The notes: generated from the sequence alone by a model not told the origin. Positions 32,799 to 44,489 are shown, counted from the first letter of the stretch. The stretch: 64,000 bases of DNA from Adiantum capillus-veneris (GCA_014529385.2 CM043942.1:37360969-37424968); one strand, 5' to 3'. Translations and numbers: made by a program.

Positions 32799-34045
32799 TG
32801 TAAGGTGCAGCGGAATGAATGTTGTATTTTCTCAAGATTAGTGATCTTTATTTGCTCAAGGTTCCTTTTAGTTCTTAGGGAAAGAGAGCTTTGCATCTTG
32901 TAGAGTGTTGTGGTCACGAACAAAGTGAGTGGATATTGTGCGTGCAAGTGAATGAGACTGAGAGAAGGAGAGAGAAGAGATACGACACCCGAGAGGTTGT
33001 AAAACCCCTCCGAAGGCCCCACTCTCCTCGGCGAGAGTGGTCTATTCTTTGATTGCACAAAGGTGTACAATGCGTATGCAATGGATTGATGCAATGGGAT
33101 TATGCCGATGACGACGACGACGACGGTGATGACGACGACCACTCGATGGCTGAATCTGTGATCTTCTAATCGCTGAATTCGGGGTCTGTTTTGGTGGCTG
33201 AAAATGACTGTTTTGGCTGCGTTTTCTTGGGCTAAACTTGGGGGGACTTCTGCCACCAACTGGGGGCTGATCTGCTACTGTTCCATTGGCTGAAAATCTC
33301 TGTTTTTCAATGCTGAATTTGCTGATAAAAAACGCTGGGATTGCTGATCCAAAACGCTGAGTGTTTGCAAACCTGCTAGTGTTAGTGCATGACTGAAAAA
33401 TCGCTGAACTTGCAGCAATCCCTAGCGTTAGTAAAAACGCTGGTTGGGGCTGATGTCTGGTGAGCAAAAACGCTACTGCTGGTGGTCTTGGCGATGATGC
33501 AAGGGGGGAAAGATGCGGGGGATCTGGTGTTGCCGTGGTACTGCAAGAGGACACGCCGGCTGAGGTCTATTTCCAAAATGCTAGGCTCTGATGGTGTAGG
33601 TGATGATGCAAAGCCAAAACGCCAGGCTTTTGGGGGGTACTGCTGAGAAGTGACCTGTTGAGCGGGAAGCTCTTGCTGCCTCTTCTGCAAGAAAGTGCTA
33701 ACTTGGGTTTGCTTATATATTAACTTAGCAAAATTGCCCTACCTACTTTTGTAGGAAAGTCACTTAAAAATAATAAGTGAAAATCCCAATAAATAGGAAA
33801 ATAGGCTAAATGCACTGGAAAATTCCCCTAACTGATGCTAATGTATTCTGATGGGAATTCCGATGATCATGTTGTGTGCAACCGGAGGATATGCATCTAC
33901 GTTAAGTGACTGGGCATGCACGGTCTACGAGTAGACTCACAAAAGTGTCAGATCATTGCTAATCTAGACTTGACTTTACTGACGGGAACCCTGCTATGGT
34001 GTAGCTTGTCCACGGACACATATGGTTGGGATGTGTCACGTGACA
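32799..34045 (-). repeat. 3' LTR of the 5.9-kb element
   Basis: Same length and near-identical to 37476-38722. Differences include a longer GAC run at 33107-33142 and several substitutions. The TATA box is at about 33709-33720. Confidence 0.95.
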
Positions 34046-34056
34046 TCCCCTCCTTT

Positions 34057-34560
34057 TCAAAGTGAGGTACTAGTACCGAACTGTATGGCGTCGAGAGAGA
34101 TCGCCAACAGCATCCGGAATCCTGGAAGGGACTCTTCGCCGGCCCACTCTGCTGTGTGGGTCGAGCGGTACTTGAACTTCATAAAGGTTTGCAACGCTTG
34201 TTTCTTTGGGCCGTGCCGAAAGCGACACAAAGTCTTCTGTGGCTCCTTCGATGCCTCAACTTCGTTGAGAGTCCTGTTTCTTTCGTCTTCAAGAATCTCC
34301 ATGGCTGAAAATTCCTGAAACCATCTCCAACACAAAACCATGAACATACCCATTCCATGTAAAGTGAAGGAAAAAAATCTTGTCTTCTCTAAAGACTGTG
34401 TATGCAATGTAGATGAACATAGAGACGGAGTGACAACCTGTTCATCAAACACATGCAAACAATGAGATCGAATCTTTTCTGTTTGATCGAAATCAATCAA
34501 CTGTGGCAAATCACAATGAAAATGCCCATGCTTGGTGCTCATTCTATCATGTGCTCTTTC
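34057..34560 (-). pseudogene. Terminal coding remnant before the 3' LTR
   Basis: The minus strand reads FQEFSAMEILEDERNRTLNE, RHGPKKQALQTFMKFKYRST and WAGEESLPGFRMLLAISLDA, ending at a stop just before the polypurine tract. This position and style resemble the extreme C-terminus of plant gypsy polyproteins. It would then be the leftover pol end after internal deletion of RT, RNase H and integrase. Modest confidence. Confidence 0.4.
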
Positions 34561-34603
34561 GGAAACTGTGTCATGCCAAGGAAGAGACATGGAATGTGAC
34601 TTC

Positions 34604-35290
34604 CTAACATACAAACTTTTCATGAACAATCCGCATACATTCGTGGGCATCCATGATAGAAACGTGCTCAACATACAATATGTCATGCCTAGTAAAAGGG
34701 ATCACATAACGATGCTGACTAACATACAGGAAACCGTCACGAATGAAACACTCGAACAATGCGTGCGTATCAATCATGCGAACACACAATACTTCCTGTG
34801 ATGGTTCTTTGGACCAAGGCTCGAGAGCCAAGATCGATTCTTCGGGATCTATCGAATCTTCTTGTGGGGGATCTGTGGCCCTCGACTCGAAAGCCAAGAT
34901 CGATTCTTGGTGATTGATCGAATCTATAACGAGGTTAGCTTCGCTAGAAAAAGCATCAACTAACACATCATCCTTGTGAACAATCACATCTTCTTCATGC
35001 AATTCATCATGCTTGTCTTTTTCATCCAAATCATCATGCAAATCATTATCCATCAAATCATCATGCTTCTCATAATCATGAAAATCCTGTGTGTCGTGCT
35101 GTGGAGAAAAAGAGACTGAGAGAGTCTCTTTATCTCGAATCCTTTCAACCTTGTCCTGCATATTAGCAATGAGAGATGGAGAAGGAGAAGTATCCACTCC
35201 ATGAAAGACAATAGGAGAATCACTTTTGGCATTGAGAGTTAAAGTGCTAGCCTCCCAATCAACGAGACGGTTTATTTCACGAAACCATTT
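34604..35290 (-). pseudogene. Acidic His/Asp-rich region between protease and 3' LTR
   Basis: After the protease C-terminus the same frame stays open for about 200 codons. It contains HDTQDFHDYEKHDDLMDNDL and further HDD/HDE units (35100-34970), then two copies of a PQEDSIDPEESILALE-like repeat (34890-34800), ending VEHVSIMDAHECMRIVHEKF. In intact gypsy elements reverse transcriptase would occupy this position. I see no RT motif. The region looks like unique sequence rather than a decayed RT. Function unknown. Confidence 0.5.
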
Positions 35291-35678
35291 CATGCCTAAA
35301 ATCATATCACATCTCTGAGAGAGGAGAAACAACAAATCTTCTAGTGAAGGCAGTCTGTTGAATTGCGAACAACACATCAAGGCACTCCTTCGTGATGAGA
35401 GCGTCCATACCAGGACGAAAGCTAGAGACTTCGATAGGAGATCTCGGACTAACTTCGAGGCGGGCTCTCTCAACAAGAGAGGGGCTGATCACATCATGCA
35501 TACTACCTGGGTCAAACAATTTGACAAAACGGTGCCCCGACGTACGACTATAACATTTAATGAGAGAATCATCAATGGGAGGGTCCTGAGAAACTTTGGG
35601 CACAACCATGTTATCATTCATTGCATGCATTGATTGATGTAGTGGGTGCTGTGGGTTCTTTAGATTCATTTGATTCAA
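35240..35678 (-). pseudogene. Aspartic protease of the 5.9-kb element
   Basis: The active-site loop reads KLFDPGSMHDVIS, with DPG instead of D(S/T)G as in element A. The flap/core continues through a frameshift near 35320. The C-terminal block CDMILGMKWFREINRLVDWE appears in the frame of the long ORF below it. This is the last pol-type domain found in the element. Confidence 0.75.
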
Positions 35679-37047
35679 GCTTAGGACATGTTCTTTTTAT
35701 GTGACCCTTAATGTGACAATGAAAACAACGACCTTCTTTAGAATACGTGCTTTGTTCTTCCGAAGTGATGTATCCTCCTACAATTCCTTGTGCTACCTTT
35801 TCATCTGGAGTAAGCTTAGGTTTAGCAATTGTGTTAGCCTTACCCTTAGATTCATTGGAAGAATTCTTTGATGAGAGACTGTTGGAAGATTGGTTAGAAG
35901 CGTTATCATTCTTACCATTCTTACCATTCTTAATGTTCTGAGAAGTCTGCGAGGTACTTGTGGAAGTCTCGTGCTCCTTAGGCTTTCCCTTGTTGTGCTT
36001 CATCTCCTGTGCGAGAGCAATCGCTACCGCCTTGTTGAGATCGATTGGGTCGAGTACCTCGACATCGTACTTGATATACTCGTCCAATCCAAAGAGAAAA
36101 GCCTCTTTGCGCTCTTCATCCGACATGCGTAGTTGGGTACCTAGCTGCAAAACACTATTAGAAAAAGACATGACCGGCATACCATTTTGCTTGAGAGCGC
36201 GCCAATCGTCCTTCAATCGTGCAAGGTATTGAGGTGGCATAAACCGCGCCTTGAGCTTGTCTTGAAAATCAGCCCAACTAAAAGAGGGGCGTGAAATTGT
36301 CGGCTGCCTCTAGGTGCGCGGCTAGCTGTGCCTCTTGCCATGCGTGGTACCAATTAATGGCATCACCGGCAAGGTACATAGTTGCCGTCAAAACTTTGCT
36401 ATTGCTTGTCTTCTTAGTTGTCGCAAAATAAGCATTAAATTGATGGGACCAAGAATGAATAACTGTAGCATCCATCTTACCGTCATACAACTTTTCTGTA
36501 ACTGGATGGTTGGAATCCGCGTTGTGGCTTGCGCCACTTGACGAACTTCCACGATCTTTGGGTGGTTCGGTCTTCGAGGCTAGGATTTGGGCAATAAATT
36601 CTTGATTGCGAAGCTCCCTTTGAGCTTCACGCTCGGCCTCCTTTCTGCTTTTCGTTCATTTCGTTCAGCGCGCTCGTGTTCCAGAGCAAGTCGATTTTCT
36701 TCTTATTGTGCGGCAAATCTTGCGTTTCTTTCGTCGCGCTCGCGGTCCTTGGCTGCTTGATCTGCGGCCATTCTTGCAATTCTGTCGTTGCGCTCACGAT
36801 CCTGAGCAAGGCGATTTTCTTCTTGTTTTGCGGCAAGAGCAATGCGCTCGTGTTCTAAAGCAAGGCGCTTGTCTTCCTGTCTATCCATCATGGCCATCAT
36901 CTGCTTCACCATTGCCTCCATAGGGTCTGGCGTAGATGGCGAAGGGGGAGGGTTGGAAAAATCTCCTGGTGGGGAGAATCCTTCGTCGCCTCTCTCATGC
37001 TCATCACTTGAATGCGAAGTATCCATGCCGCTTCGGGTGACGACCAT
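35614..37047 (-). pseudogene. Gag of the 5.9-kb element
   Basis: The start codon at 37047 gives MVVTRSGMDTSHSSDEHERG. A long charged helix with repeated RxxRxAxxAxE-type units follows (36703-36850, with EERERNxRxAxxQ continuing in the next frame to about 36630). The capsid-like core lies at 36278-36490 (DATVIHSWSHQFNAYF, YLAGDAINWYHAWQEAQLAA). It continues in another frame at 36240-35614 with PPQYLARLKDDWRALKQNG and EEAFLFGLDEYIKYDVE, a Ser/Asn/Lys-rich linker and a CCHC knuckle CFHCHIKGHIKRTC. Frame changes near 36630 and 36260 break it. Confidence 0.85.
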
Positions 37048-37462
37048 GCACTATGATCTTGGGGTCTTAAGCTCGCTAGGAACTTGGGTTCTTGAGGGTC
37101 TTGGCTCTTGGGTTCTTGGGTTCTTGAGGATCTTGAGGTTCTTGAGGTTTTCTTTCGCTTGCAAATCGCGTTGGAGAAGGATCTTCTCTTCACCCGAGTT
37201 CTACCCTTTTCTGCGGGCGCACCCCTTGGCGGCCTTGCGCTCACACCAAGGTTGCTTTTTCCCACCTCTCGTTGATTGGCCGGCCGCTAAGTGCACGGTC
37301 GGCTCTCAATGAGTGAAAAGAGACACAAGGGGAGGCTGTACAAGCCCTTCTTTCTTGGGATTCTTGTCACTCTTCAACAAAACACGATTAGGATCACAAC
37401 AAGCAAAAAAATTCTTGTGGTTCTTGTGGTTCTTTCCTTGAGTAATGCAGAACACTTCCAAA

Positions 37463-37474
37463 GCTCTGATACCA
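37463..37474 (-). other. Primer-binding site of the 5.9-kb element
   Basis: The minus strand reads TGGTATCAGAGC, one base from the LTR end TTACA at 37476-37480. Confidence 0.9.
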
Positions 37475-37475
37475 A

Positions 37476-38722
37476 TGTAAGGTGCAACGGAATGAATGTT
37501 GTATTTTCTCAAGATTAGTGATCTTTATTTGCTCAAGGTTCCTTTTAGTTCTTAGGGAAAGAGAGAGCTTTCCGTCTTGTAGAGTGTTGTGGTCACGAAC
37601 AAACTTCAAAGTGAGTGGATATTGTGTGTGCAAGTGAATGAGACTGAGAGAAGGAGAGAGAAGAGATACAACACCCGAGAGGTTGTAAAACCCTCCTCCG
37701 AAGGCCCCACTCTCATCGGCGAGAGTGGTCTATTCTTTGATTGCACAAAGGTGTACAATGCGTTTGCAATGGACTGATGCAATGGGACTATGCCGACGAC
37801 GACGACGGTGATGACGACGACCACTCGATGGCTGAATCTGTGATCTTCTAATCGCTGAATTCGGGGTCTGTTTTGGTGGCTGAAAATGACTGTTTTGGCT
37901 GCGTTTTCTTGGGCTAAACTTGGGGGGACTTCTGTCACCAACTGGGGGCTGATATGCTACTGTTCCATTGGCTGAAAATCTCTGTTTTTCAATGCTGAAT
38001 TTGCTGATCAAAAACGCTGGGATTGCTGATTCAAAGCGCTGAGTGTTTGCAGACCTGCTGGTGTTAGTGCATGGTTGAAAAATCGCTGAACTTGCAGCAG
38101 TCCCTAGCGTTAGTACGCTGGTTGGGGCTGATGTCTGGTGAGCAAAAACGCTACTGCTGGTGGTCTTGGCGATGATGCAAGGGGGGAAAGATGCGGGGGA
38201 TCTGGTGTTGCCACGGTACTGCAAGAGGACACGCCGGCTGAGGTCTAATTCCAAAACGCTAGGCTCTGATGGTGTAGGTGATGATACAAAGCCAAAACGC
38301 CAGGCTTCTTGGGGGTACTGCTGAGAAGTGACCTATTGAGCGGGAAGCTCCTGCTGCCTCTCTGCCAGAAAGTGCTGACTTGGGTTTGCTTATATATTAA
38401 CTTAGCAAAATTGCCCTACCTACTTTTGTAGGAAAGTCACTTAAAAATAATAAGTGAAAATCCCAATAAATAGGAAAATAGGCTAAATGCACTGGAAAAT
38501 TCCCCTAAATGATGCTAATGTATTCTGATGGGAATTCCGATGATCATGTTGTGTGCAACCGGAGGATATGCATCTATTATAAGTGATTGGGCATGCACGG
38601 TCTACGAATAGACTCACAAAAGTGCCAGATCACTGCTAATCTAGACTTGACTTGACTGACGGGAACCCTGCTATGGTGTAGCTTGTCCACGGACACATAG
38701 GGTTGGGATGTGTCACGTGACA
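37476..38722 (-). repeat. 5' LTR of the 5.9-kb element
   Basis: On the minus strand U3 begins at 38722. The sequence GTTAATATATAAGCAAACCC (about 38385-38404) holds a TATA box. A GAC/GTC trinucleotide run lies at about 37796-37822. Confidence 0.95.
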
Positions 38723-38729
38723 AGTGCCA

Positions 38730-39120
38730 AGGTTGTATTCAGAACTGAAAACTTTGACACTTGAACTTGAAAACACGAAGTAGTTGCAACACGAAGTGGG
38801 CGTGGAGTTCCTACTCCTAGATGCACTAGCCCCAAAATGTGGCGCCCCTCTTAGGACTTCTTTTTATATTGATGATACACAGAGTACAAGTGCCGGGGAG
38901 TCACTCGGTGTCTGCTTCCAAGCTGAATTGCAGAAGTGGCTCCCTAGGCTCACTTATAAAGGCCCTTGGCCTAAAAGCAATAGATACAAAAAGCTTACGC
39001 TAGCCCAAAAGCAATTGCTTCAAAATGGCGCCCAAAGAGTGCTTTCACACTTGCGTAGAGACGGCCACGTCATTGTATGGGTCCCAATCGCCATGTCATC
39101 ACTTGTGACAGGATGCAGAG
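38730..39120 (-). mobile_element. Diverged LTR remnant (minus), related to the 12895 family
   Basis: The minus strand carries the TATA-like TATAAG region next to the palindromic GGCCAAGGGCC (about 38956-38975). At 38838-38870 it carries the GGGGCGCCAC/ATTTTGGGGCTAG counterpart of the conserved block. It ends near TGTCACAAGTGATGAC at 39093-39108. Confidence 0.6.
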
Positions 39121-39955
39121 GTTGGCATGATCCGACTTGGCAATAATGCTCCTTCCTGACTATTGAGCCTTGGAGATGCTGTTTTTTGAGTCTGCCACAT
39201 GGTTATTTCGGTTGGCGAATGATACATATGCTTATGTGCCAAATTGGATTGTTTCATGATTTTGTGACTGCAGTCTTTTGGCTTGTGCTATTTGAAGGGT
39301 CACATTTGGTACATGAGATGGCATTTACAGATGTGACAAGCATGCTGCTATGGCACCATATAGATGGTGTAGCCGATGGAGCACAAGTCGAAGCAGAGGT
39401 AGATGCAGATGGAAACGATTTAGTGCTTTTAGCCCTTGCAAAAATAAATTGTGCTTATTAAGTTGTTTTAAGGCTAAGTGCTTATAAATTCAACGGCAGG
39501 GCCAGTCTCCAGGTAAGGAAAGTTGTGTGAGTGGCCTCATAGGGGAACAATTGCAACTTGACAGTTCTGGAACGAATAAAGAATATTGCCAGGGGCGCTT
39601 GACCTGAGGGCAGACACGCTTTGGAGAGGAGCTACGCCTCTACTGTGTGACATGTAGTGTGTCATCTACATGTCTCTGCAAGTAACTTTGTCTTTGCTTC
39701 GGCATGGGCTAGCAACTCCTCTCTGACCTCAAATCTGCATGCAGATGGTACAGGTGCGATATGAGGAACGCCCAAGACCGGCAGAGCGGCCATGTTGGAG
39801 AGGACTAGGGGTATATCGACCTGAAAGCAGCAGACAAGATTGTTGGAAACAGGCAGGACAAGTTGGTGAAGGAGGGAGACCGAACTGAAGGTGATGAATT
39901 CGGTTGAGGCAGAAGCTGCAAGTAGTGATTCACAATATATTCACTACGCAGCAGC
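39121..39955. other. No gene; contains another LTR-like scrap
   Basis: 39570-39650 reads AATATTGCCAGGGGCGCTTG and GCAGACACGCTTTGG...CTACTGTGTGACA, resembling the U5 end of the same LTR group on the + strand. The rest is unassigned. Confidence 0.4.
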
Positions 39956-39956
39956 G

Positions 39957-39959
<3 letters not shown>

Positions 39960-39999
<40 letters not shown>
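39960..39999. repeat. (TC)n microsatellite
   Basis: About 40 bp of TC dinucleotides. Confidence 0.95.
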
Positions 40000-40002
<3 letters not shown>

Positions 40003-40480
40003 GTGTGTAGATGAAAGTGGAGATCTGCAAGATGCTATCGCGAAAGGGAATCTAGCGACAACAGCAAAACCACATGGGGCACCTCACTTGCTAATGTCAT
40101 CAAGGCCCTTGTAGCATTGCTCGGTGGGGTGTATTATAGAGGCAGGAGGGGCTCCTACCAGCCTGCCAGAGCAGGAGTGGCAGCCAGTTGACAGGAGATA
40201 TTTCTTCAAGCCGAGGGCTCCTACACCCCCCGTGGACCCTCTTCCTCTCAAGTTGTTCCTAGCTGGTCTAAGAGAACCTAGCTTGCACCTTCTTCTCCTC
40301 GGCCAGTGTCTTCGCTTCCTTTTTCAATCTCAGTGCGCATCTCTTTTCGGACTCCTGATACCTCTGGGAGGGGATGCCGCATTTTAGATAAGAGTGCTTT
40401 CTGATGCAGGTCTCACATGGGAGATTCAGAGGATCTAGTCCAAGGACGCCCATTGTTTACGCTCTCTAGCATACCTACCT
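40000..40480. other. No gene recognised
   Basis: The open frames here (for example 40124-40387) show no recognisable family. Confidence 0.35.
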
Positions 40481-40484
40481 TGTC

Positions 40485-40857
40485 ACAAATGTGATGATGT
40501 GGCATTTACACTTAAAAGGACTTGTTTAAGCGCTCAAAAGTGATCGAAATTGATTGGAACCAATTTTCTCATAAAAATTGAGTATGTGGTGTGTTGTACG
40601 GACATCTCGGAATTGGCGGTAGATTTTTACGGATTTGCCCTCGCGGGTGTTAGTTTCTCATATCTGATGTTTTTTTGGCTTTGGGCCTTTAAGTATGAGC
40701 CTGGCCCCCCGCTGTGGCACTCTACAGTGCGCAAAGTACAGAAAAAGTGCACCCCCCGACTTTTGTACTTTGCAAATCAACATAAAGAAAGAAATACCGA
40801 AAGGGGCATCAAGCTTTGGGGCCAGGGCATATGGAGGTAGAACTCCTCCGCTTCATG

Positions 40858-40895
<38 letters not shown>
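40485..40895 (+). mobile_element. LTR remnant related to the 12895 family
   Basis: Contains GTACGGACATCTCGGAATTGGC (two paired TGTACGGATTTCCG motifs in the family), TTTGGGCCTTTAAGTATGAG (TATA region), and the block ATACCGAAAGGGGCATCAAG...TTTGGGGCCAGG at 40794-40827. A CT tract closes it. Confidence 0.7.
40861..40894. repeat. (CT)n microsatellite between LTR remnant and LINE
   Basis: About 34 bp of CT. The LTR family naturally ends its R/U5 with a short TCTC run, so the tract may have grown from it. It joins directly to a LINE interior. Confidence 0.95.
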
Positions 40896-40897
<2 letters not shown>

Positions 40898-42085
40898 TCT
40901 CCATTGGTAGTGGAGGCACTCACTCCATCAATTTCATTTATGCATAGCACTTGGGCTCTCCTTAGAGACAGATATACTCCATTAGCACTAGAGTCTTCGC
41001 GACAGCTGGTATTTCAGTCAGATAGATCATGTTGGTATGCAGAGATGGCATCTTGGTTTTAGTTACATGGATTTAGTATGGATAGGTTACCCCCATTTCA
41101 GTACTCTTTGGATGCACCCTCCATCTCCCTCACAAGGGCAGAGATGAACAGGCTCGGCAGACAGGAGTCGATTCAGTTGGATACGAAGAGGACATGGATA
41201 TAGCCTACACATGAGTTGGGTACGAAGATGGCTTTCTATAGAGAGCATCTTCTCGAGCTTACGGAGGATGGTTTTGTATCAGACCAGGATACAAGGATAC
41301 TCATCTATCCTATGGGATACGATGTGCTATTGTTCAGATACGCACATCCTCACATCAGCTAGAGATCGAGACATGCAGATTTAGAGGAGTAAGCGCTGAG
41401 TCCAAGATTTGTCATGTGTGCCAGATAGAGCCTGAGACAAAGCTACATTACATATGTCACTGCCCAATATACTATGAGATACGAGGCCGCTTTCATTGTC
41501 TATTCAAAGAGGGTTTTGGACCACTTTCTAGAGTCATGAGATACCAAGATCAGAGATGCCTCGGATTATACTTACTGGAGATTCACAGACACAGAGAGGA
41601 CCTCTTGAAGAGGGGCTCAATGAGAGAGATCCTGCGATAGTGGCAGATTACAGACTTCTTTTAGTCAGAGGAGTTCGAGCAGCCCCCAAAGTACAGCAGC
41701 ACCAGAGGCATACCACGGATGAGGGGGAGCCTCTTGACATTGACGCAGATTGCGACAGAGGATACATACCATACTGGCGCGACATAGGAGCCTTCCTGTG
41801 ATAGAGTGCTTACCTTGGTGGACATTGAACCTCTATAGCCTTTTGGATACTAATGTATATGTATATGATGCCTCTACTGTAAGAGAGCTCCATTGTATCA
41901 ACTCACCCTTTGTATCCCCTTTGTATCAGCTTTCACCCAACCCCTACCCACTGTTTTATTTTCAGTTCGTTGTACTTTTTGTACCCAGACCTCGTATGAG
42001 ATTCACCACATGTAACCTTTTGGTCTCATAGGTCATTTTGGCCTTTGGAAAACGTTAATATTACATTTCATTTTATTTTATTTCT
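40895..42085 (+). mobile_element. LINE family 1 fragment (C-terminal ORF2 plus 3' end)
   Basis: Starts within the region equivalent to 5900 of the first LINE (ALTxSxSFMHSTWAL-like coding) and runs to the family 3' UTR (GGTCTCATAGGTCATTTTGG at 42022). The clearest coding part (41416-41640) has CQIEPETKLHYICHC and RGRFHCLFKEGFGPLSRVM. Stops and shifts elsewhere make it dead. Confidence 0.8.
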
Positions 42086-42129
42086 CTCTATTCAGTTCAG
42101 TTGTTGCAGTCTATGTTCATTGTTCGTAT

Positions 42130-42480
42130 GTTATTCACAACGTGTAGATTGATAGTAGAGCAGCGTGTAGGCTACTCTCAAGGGGGCAAATGCTATGATT
42201 GTGGAGAGGCTGACACATTCTACTTAAGTGGTCAAACAAAGAATCAGAGAGTTCGGAAGGCTCTGAGTGATGTGCTGGTGGATAGGAAGCCAAAGCAGCA
42301 ACCACTAGGTCCTAGGGCACAAGGAAAGGAAAGTGAAGGGTAAGGTGTTCCAGTGATATTTTGGTCAACAGTAGGAACTATTCGGCTTTTGGTTCAAAGT
42401 GGATGGAGGAGGAGAACTTAACAGATCCTCCTCAAGTACTAGAGCTGTGCCTTAAGGCAGGGGTGTGATACTGATGATTG
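42130..42480 (+). pseudogene. Retroelement scrap: knuckle-like Cys box and possible polypurine tract
   Basis: GGKCYDCGEADTF resembles the first half of a CCHC knuckle. Downstream, EEENLTDPPQVLELCLKAGV and a stop precede AAGGCAGGGG|TGTGATACTGATG at about 42455-42477, which could be a polypurine tract joined to an LTR start. No partner LTR was found. Confidence 0.3.
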
Positions 42481-42834
42481 TTGTGATGAATGAGTGAAGA
42501 GTTCTATCTAGATGTGATTATTGGATGTTGTTCATAGTGCATCACTGAAAGGATGAGATGGCTGGATAGTGATCTATATCTATCAACTGTTCGATTAGAT
42601 GAGATGACTAGTTTCATTGTTTTGCATTTGAGTGTTTAGTGTGAACTATGTGAATGTAGATCAGAAATAGATTAGGATTTGTGTGGATGCATGCTTTGTG
42701 AATGTATTGCCTCGTGGAAATGGTTATTGACATGTCTGCATGAAATTTGAGAAGGGATGTGAATATGATAGTAATGAGATTTATTAGATCAAGACATCCA
42801 TGAAATGATCTACACCATCTGGAGGGGATTGCTA
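42481..42834. other. Possible LTR remnant, otherwise unassigned
   Basis: If TGTGATACTGATG is an LTR start, this stretch would be its beginning. No end, partner or coding sequence is recognised. Confidence 0.25.
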
Positions 42835-43600
42835 AATAAGTTACAGTGATCATGATTCGTATCTGAGATCATCCATGTCCCTGCTAGCTGAGCACCTTTG
42901 TCTCCTTCTCGCTCTACCTAGTCTGGAAACTCATCCAGATATAGGCCAGAGAGAGTCGAAGATAGGGGACATCCGTGCTTCATCCCAATAGTGGAATGAA
43001 CCATGTCAGAGATGCCCGCACCCGTCGCACATTTGTCCTGTATAAAGCCAAGATCCCCCATATCAGCTCTATGGGCACACCGATGTCCTGTAGTCTGCGT
43101 ATAAGTTTGGCTCTCGGCACTGTGTCAAAAGCTTCACGGAAATCTACAAAGCTACAATAGATCCTCCTGCCATGGTATCTACCCTCCTCAATAATAGCTC
43201 CAAGTGTCAAAGTCTGGTCAAGAGTGGAGAAACCTCTCGTGAAGCCTTCGTGCCCTGATGCCCGTATGCCTTCTCTCTCTGCCCATGTACTCAACTCCTG
43301 CTGAAGAATAGATGCATACAACCTAGCCAATGTGTGACCAACCATGATGGCCCGATAATTCTTGGGAAGCATGGGATCTCTTGACTTGAAGATAGACACA
43401 ATCGTGGACATACTCCAAGTCTCAAGAAAACCCTCATACATGGCTCGATTAAACATCATAGTAATAGGCTTTGCAAGCATATCTCTAACATGAATGAAGT
43501 GATTTGCTACCAAATCATCATGATCATGTGGTCTTCTTGTCTTCATCTTGTGAATGGCTTTCCTTGTTGGGTCTAAAAGCCCTTTGGTCACCTCTCTTCT
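42835..43600 (-). pseudogene. LINE family 1 reverse transcriptase fragment (minus)
   Basis: The 203-codon frame (43591-42980) encodes the N-terminal half of the RT: AIHKMKTRRPHDHDDLVANH, NYRAIMVGHTLARLYASILQ, SFVDFREAFDTVPRAKLIRR and VPIELIWGILALY. It stays open through the joint that is broken in the copy at 4907-5036. A shift near 43010 precedes the HSGIGMKHGCPLSPIF-like block, and the YxDD region is absent. It is truncated at both ends. Confidence 0.85.
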
Positions 43601-43737
43601 ATACTTTTATACTCATTTATATTTTGGGTGTGAAACACCCCCAGAATCACTTAAGTGACCCTTATACTTGTACCCTAAAATAATAAAAACATAATGTTGT
43701 AGTAAAGTGTGCCAAACAACACACAAAATACCTGCGC

Positions 43738-43740
<3 letters not shown>
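43601..43740. other. Short unassigned spacer
   Basis: AT-rich, with GTGTGAAACACCCCC near 43628. No family recognised. Confidence 0.3.

Positions 43741-43828
<88 letters not shown>
43741..43828. repeat. (TC)n microsatellite
   Basis: About 88 bp of TC dinucleotides, directly joined to the interior of a LINE fragment on its right. Confidence 0.95.
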
Positions 43829-43831
<3 letters not shown>

Positions 43832-44413
43832 GCACTACACATGCCACTGCCCCGTCTACTACGAGATACGTGGCCGCTTCCACTGCTTGTTCAGAGAGGG
43901 CTTCGGACCACTCTCCAGAGTCATGCGATACGAGGATCAGAGATGCTTGGGTCTGTTTTTGCTCGAGCTGTGCAGACACAGAGAGAGCCCGATGGGGGGA
44001 GAGGCTAGCCAGTCTTAGAGACGGATCACAGACTTCTTTAGAGCAGACACTGGACACCCGAAGGAGCTGCTACCACAGGAGAGCTCGTCCAGAGGCCCAC
44101 GATTGCGGAGGACTACACAGCATCAACGGAGGCTGCATCAGAGGATTCGGATCACTCTGGCCCGACATGCACGACGCTCGGTCAGGCTTATGACCATGGA
44201 GGAGATTGATGAGATCCGCCAAGCGATCGATGCTGGATCTTTTGTGATTTAGCTATCCCACCTAGCTGCTTAGCTCACACCTAGCAGTTTAGGATTCCAT
44301 AGTATATTTTATTTTGTCATTTTTGTTACTATGACTTTGTTTCAGATCCACCACATTGTAACTTTTTGGTCTCATAGGTCACTTTGGCCTTTTGAAGATG
44401 TTAATATAGCATT

Positions 44414-44416
<3 letters not shown>
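43829..44416 (+). mobile_element. LINE family 1 fragment (C-terminal ORF2 plus 3' end)
   Basis: Begins exactly within the zinc-finger coding part (LHYTCHCPVYYEIRGRFHC) and ends with the family 3' UTR and a short ATTTCAT tail at 44408-44417. It preserves the family C-terminus (MEEIDEIRQAIDAGSFVI, stop near 44250). Left and right borders are both CT tracts. Confidence 0.85.

Positions 44417-44481
<65 letters not shown>
44417..44481. repeat. (CT)n microsatellite
   Basis: About 65 bp of CT between two LINE fragments of opposite orientation. Confidence 0.95.
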
Positions 44482-44485
<4 letters not shown>

Positions 44486-44489
44486 GCAA

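Larger units (their letters stand above)
32799..38722 (-). mobile_element. Non-autonomous Ty3/gypsy-derived LTR element (5.9 kb, TSD AGTGC)
   Basis: Both LTRs are 1247 bp (32799-34045 and 37476-38722). On the minus strand they start TGTCACGTGACACATCC and end CTGCACCTTACA (TTGCACCTTACA in the 5' copy). AGTGC is duplicated exactly at 32794-32798 and 38723-38727. The primer-binding site is at 37463-37474 and the polypurine tract GAAAAGGAGGGGA at 34046-34058. The 3.4-kb interior encodes gag with a zinc knuckle, a protease and an acidic region but no RT, RNase H or integrase. It is therefore a large derivative depending on another element. High LTR similarity points to recent movement. Confidence 0.95.

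Noticed and set aside
34022-34318. Plus-strand frame in the 5.9-kb element
   Set aside because: It is the shadow of the minus-strand terminal pol remnant.
43709-44057. Frames with long Ser-Leu or Arg-Glu runs
   Set aside because: They are translations of (TC)n/(GA)n microsatellites fused to LINE sequence; the same applies at 7011-7223, 44331-44552, 45295-45510 and 50893-51180.
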